Shown here one piece after another: positions 61,817 through 64,000 of a stretch of 64,000 bases of DNA. The position numbers and the translations under genes were made by a program. The stretch spans positions 248,001-312,000 of the forward strand of contig JACFNC010000001.1 in assembly GCA_019455065.1 (NCBI GenBank), written 5' to 3'. The DNA comes from Rhodospirillales bacterium (GTDB lineage: Bacteria > Pseudomonadota > Alphaproteobacteria > Rhodospirillales > Magnetospirillaceae). Each line of letters starts with the position of its first letter. Positions within the stretch are counted from its first letter, which is position 1. Under the pieces are notes generated by a model that was not told the DNA's origin, ran no database searches, and worked only from the letters and a program-made list of their open reading frames with translations.

Positions 61817-62451
61817 TGACGGAAAGCGGGCGGTTCATAACGTTCGAGGGCGGCGAAGGAGGCGGCAAGTCGACACAAGCGCGGCTGCTCGGCGATTTCC
61901 TTCGAAACCTGGGCTTGCCCATCCAACTGACCCGGGAACCTGGCGGGACCCCGGGGGCCGAGGCGATCCGGCGCCTCCTCGTCGACGGCGACGTCGACCG
62001 GTGGGATGCCACGGCCGAAGCCCTGCTGCATTTCGCCGCGCGCCGCCATCACCTCGTCGAGGGTATCCTGCCGGCGTTGAAACGAGGGGAATGGGTCATT
62101 TGCGACCGTTTCGCCGATTCAACCATGGCCTACCAGGGATACGGGCTTGGGTTGGGACGCGAACCCATCGAGCGGCTTTACGCTTTTGCCGTCGGAAATT
62201 TCGCTCCGGCCCTGACCCTGATCCTGGACCTTCCCGTCGAAGCCGGCCTTAGCCGCGCCGGCGGGCGCGGCGGCGGTGAGGACCGTTACGAGCGGATGGG
62301 GATTCCCTTCCACAGGCGGCTGCGGGAGGGGTTTCTCGACATTGCCCGGCGCGAACCCGAACGTTGCGTCGTCATCGACGCCACAGGTGACGTGGAAACG
62401 GTTCATGCCCATGTCCTGAGCGCGGTGCGCGCCAGGTTTAACCTGCCATGA
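61816..62451 (+). CDS. tmk: Thymidylate kinase
   Basis: 211 residues. P-loop FEGGEGGGKSTQARLLGDFL, the DR-type motif in CDRFADSTMAYQGYG and REPGGTPGAEAIR are canonical. It phosphorylates dTMP to dTDP. Start is a GTG at 61816 that overlaps the dacA stop by 1 nt. It overlaps holB by 4 nt (ATGA), a conserved pairing. Confidence 0.96.
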   Translation: MTESGRFITFEGGEGGGKSTQARLLGDFLRNLGLPIQLTREPGGTPGAEAIRRLLVDGDVDRWDATAEALLHFAARRHHLVEGILPALKRGEWVICDRFADSTMAYQGYGLGLGREPIERLYAFAVGNFAPALTLILDLPVEAGLSRAGGRGGGEDRYERMGIPFHRRLREGFLDIARREPERCVVIDATGDVETVHAHVLSAVRARFNLP

Positions 62452-63518
62452 GCGATTCCGCGCACCCACGCGCCGCCAACGATCTCGTCGGCCATGAGGA
62501 CGCGGAGCGCCGATTTCTCGACGCCTGGAATTCCGGCCGCCTCGCGCATGCGTGGCTGCTTTGCGGGCCGCGCGGCATCGGAAAGGCCACGCTGGCCTAC
62601 CGCATCGCCCGCTTCGTTCTGTCGGGCGGCGGCGACGGCGGCCTGTTCGGCGCGCCCGACAGCTTGGCCGTTGTTCCCGAGCACCCGGTGTTTCGCCGGG
62701 TCGCATCTGGCGGCCACGCTGACCTGAAAGTCGTGGAGCGGAGCTGGACCGACGACAAACCGCCGCGGCTGCGGTCCGAAATCGTGGTCGATGACGTACG
62801 GGAAATCGGCCGGTTCCTGTCGCACACCCCGGCGGAAGGGGGATGGCGCGTCGTCATCATCGACGCCGCCGACGAGATGAACCGTAACAGCGCCAATGCC
62901 GTGCTCAAGGTGCTGGAGGAACCGCCGCAGCGGGCCTTGCTGCTGCTGGTCAGCCATAGCCCGGGACGGCTGCTGCCGACCATCCGGTCCCGTTGCCGGC
63001 GCCTGACCTTACGGCCGCTCGCCGAGGAACAATTGCTGACCCTGCTGCTGGATCGAAGCGAGCTTTCCGAGGCCGACGCGCGAGCCCTGGCGCGGCTCGC
63101 GGAGGGCAGCATCGGCAAGGCGCTGGCCTTGGCCGGGGAAGGGGGGCTTGCTCTCTTCAAGGAGATCATCGACCTGCTTGCCCGGTGGCCGCGGCTCGAC
63201 GTTGCGGCCGTGCACGCGTTTTCCGATCGGGTGGCGCGGGGCGGCTCGGGCGAAGCCTTTCGCACGGTTACCGACCTGTTCGTCTGGTGGCTCGCGCGCA
63301 TGGTCCGGGTTGGGGGCAGGGGGGAAGGGCTTGCCGAGGTGGTGCCCGGCGAGGCGGCGGTGATGGAGCGTTTGCTGGGGGCCAGCAAGCTTGATCAGTG
63401 GCTGGAGGTGTGGGAAAAGACCTCGCACCTGTTTGCGCGGGCGGAGGCCGTCAACCTCGACCGCAAACAGGTCGTTCTGAACGCTTTTCTGACCGTGGAG
63501 CGGCAGGGACGCCCTTGA
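62448..63518 (+). CDS. holB: DNA polymerase III subunit delta' (HolB)
   Basis: 356 residues. Clamp-loader AAA+ fold: P-loop GPRGIGKATLAYRIARFVLS, sensor-type helix EMNRNSANAVLKVLEEPP, LLLVSHSPGRLLPTIRSRCR (SRC motif with arginine finger). The zinc-binding cysteines of some delta' proteins are absent. It is part of the clamp loader that places the beta clamp. Sits between tmk and metG, a common bacterial order. Confidence 0.93.
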   Translation: MSDSAHPRAANDLVGHEDAERRFLDAWNSGRLAHAWLLCGPRGIGKATLAYRIARFVLSGGGDGGLFGAPDSLAVVPEHPVFRRVASGGHADLKVVERSWTDDKPPRLRSEIVVDDVREIGRFLSHTPAEGGWRVVIIDAADEMNRNSANAVLKVLEEPPQRALLLLVSHSPGRLLPTIRSRCRRLTLRPLAEEQLLTLLLDRSELSEADARALARLAEGSIGKALALAGEGGLALFKEIIDLLARWPRLDVAAVHAFSDRVARGGSGEAFRTVTDLFVWWLARMVRVGGRGEGLAEVVPGEAAVMERLLGASKLDQWLEVWEKTSHLFARAEAVNLDRKQVVLNAFLTVERQGRP

Positions 63519-63567
63519 TGCGCCCGCCGGCTCGCCCAATACCATTGGGAGCCTCCAGGAGATTGCC

Positions 63568-64000
63568 ATGCCGGGGCGTAAACCCTACTACCTGACGACG
63601 CCCATCTATTACGTCAACGACAAGCCGCATATCGGTCACGCCTATACCACGCTCGCCTGCGATGTGCTCGCCCGCTTCAAGCGGCTTGACGGCTTCGACG
63701 TGCACTTCCTCACCGGGACCGACGAGCACGGCCAGAAGGTCGAGAAATCTGCCCAGGCGGCGGGCATCGATCCGCAATCGTTCACCGACGAAGTGTCTCA
63801 GAACTTCCGCGACCTCGCGAAGGCGATGAACTTCAGCAACGACGATTTCATTCGCACCACCGAAGAGCGTCATACGCGATCCTGCCAAGCGTTGTGGCGC
63901 GAAATCGAGACGCGGGGACATATCTATCTCGGTAGCTACGCCGGGTGGTATTCGGTGCGGGACGAGGCCTTCTGGAGCGAGGACGACCTCAGTACGGGGC
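63568..64000 (+). CDS. metG: Methionyl-tRNA synthetase (N-terminal part; gene runs off window)
   Basis: 144 codons are visible. MPGRKPYYLTTPIYYVNDKP, then the HIGH-type motif PHIGHAYTTLACD and FLTGTDEHGQKVEKSA are the class I MetRS signature. The segment YSVRDEAFWSEDD lacks zinc-knuckle cysteines, indicating the zinc-free subtype. AGGAG lies 6 nt before the ATG. The KMSKS motif and anticodon domain lie beyond the window. Confidence 0.95.
   Translation, partial: MPGRKPYYLTTPIYYVNDKPHIGHAYTTLACDVLARFKRLDGFDVHFLTGTDEHGQKVEKSAQAAGIDPQSFTDEVSQNFRDLAKAMNFSNDDFIRTTEERHTRSCQALWREIETRGHIYLGSYAGWYSVRDEAFWSEDDLSTG

Noticed and set aside
1-64000. Search by eye for CRISPR arrays, insertion sequences, phage genes, rRNA and further tRNAs
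   Set aside because: No spaced repeats, transposase-like frames, terminal inverted repeats, phage structural genes or rRNA were seen; only one tRNA was found.

Overview
The window is a stretch of a high-GC alphaproteobacterial chromosome, most likely from the Rhodospirillales or a close relative. The evidence is a LexA box of the alphaproteobacterial type (GAAC-N7-GAAC) at imuA, a hopanoid hpnCDE operon, a homologue of the mitochondrial complex I factor NDUFAF6, DUF4170, a PleD/PopA-like protein, an EcfG-like promoter, and the alphaproteobacterial form of UvrA in which the first zinc finger has lost a cysteine. Coding density is very high, many genes overlap by 4 nt, and I see no phage, insertion sequence or CRISPR array. 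This looks like core chromosome with a few unusual regulatory proteins embedded in it.

Layout. 1-4.2 kb: imuA (partial, minus strand, SOS-controlled) diverges from the NAD operon nadA-nadC-nadB. 4.2-11 kb: a minus-strand block reads hpnC-hpnD-hpnE (squalene for hopanoids), then a partner-switching module (STAS protein, RsbW-like kinase, receiver-PP2C phosphatase), then a soluble chemoreceptor. 11-16.8 kb: the NDUFAF6-like pseudo-synthase, an exported alpha/beta hydrolase, trmFO (minus), a membrane RsbU-type phosphatase and a tandem DUF4170 protein. 16.8-24.4 kb: uvrA (minus), then a branched-chain amino acid ABC transporter livG-livF-livH-livM, with its binding protein livK on the opposite strand beyond a bidirectional hairpin. 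24.5-30.6 kb: a lipoprotein that looks like a dead C39-type peptidase, ssb, gyrA, coaD, two cyclophilins and tRNA-Lys(UUU).

30.7-39.2 kb, all minus strand: bacteriohemerythrin and a MASE3-type sensor kinase, argE, a DUF2892 protein with a FadL-type porin, a cytochrome c'-like protein, and a type III polyketide synthase/ICMT-like methyltransferase/NUDIX group that probably makes a methylated phenolic or pyrone lipid. 39.2-47.9 kb: DUF502, recG (minus), sdhE-mfd, a FrnE-like DsbA-family protein and a PopA-like protein with a dead GGDEF site but an intact RxxD site. 47.9-58.4 kb: an MFS transporter, an RND efflux pair followed by an MprF-like protein, a cytochrome c, a MerR-HTH/PAS/class III cyclase fusion, then csbD with a 28-residue membrane peptide and a strong terminator. 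58.6-64 kb: cell-wall genes (mltB-like, rlpA, dacA) running into tmk-holB-metG (metG is cut by the window end).

Themes. Envelope biology recurs: hopanoids, phenolic lipids, aminoacyl-lipid synthesis, lytic transglycosylases and carboxypeptidase. Signalling by proteins that have lost enzyme residues also recurs (PopA-like protein, dead C39 peptidase, NDUFAF6-like protein). The most unusual items are the MerR-PAS-cyclase fusion, the PopA-like protein, and the close linkage of hpnCDE to a complete RsbV/RsbW/RsbU module.
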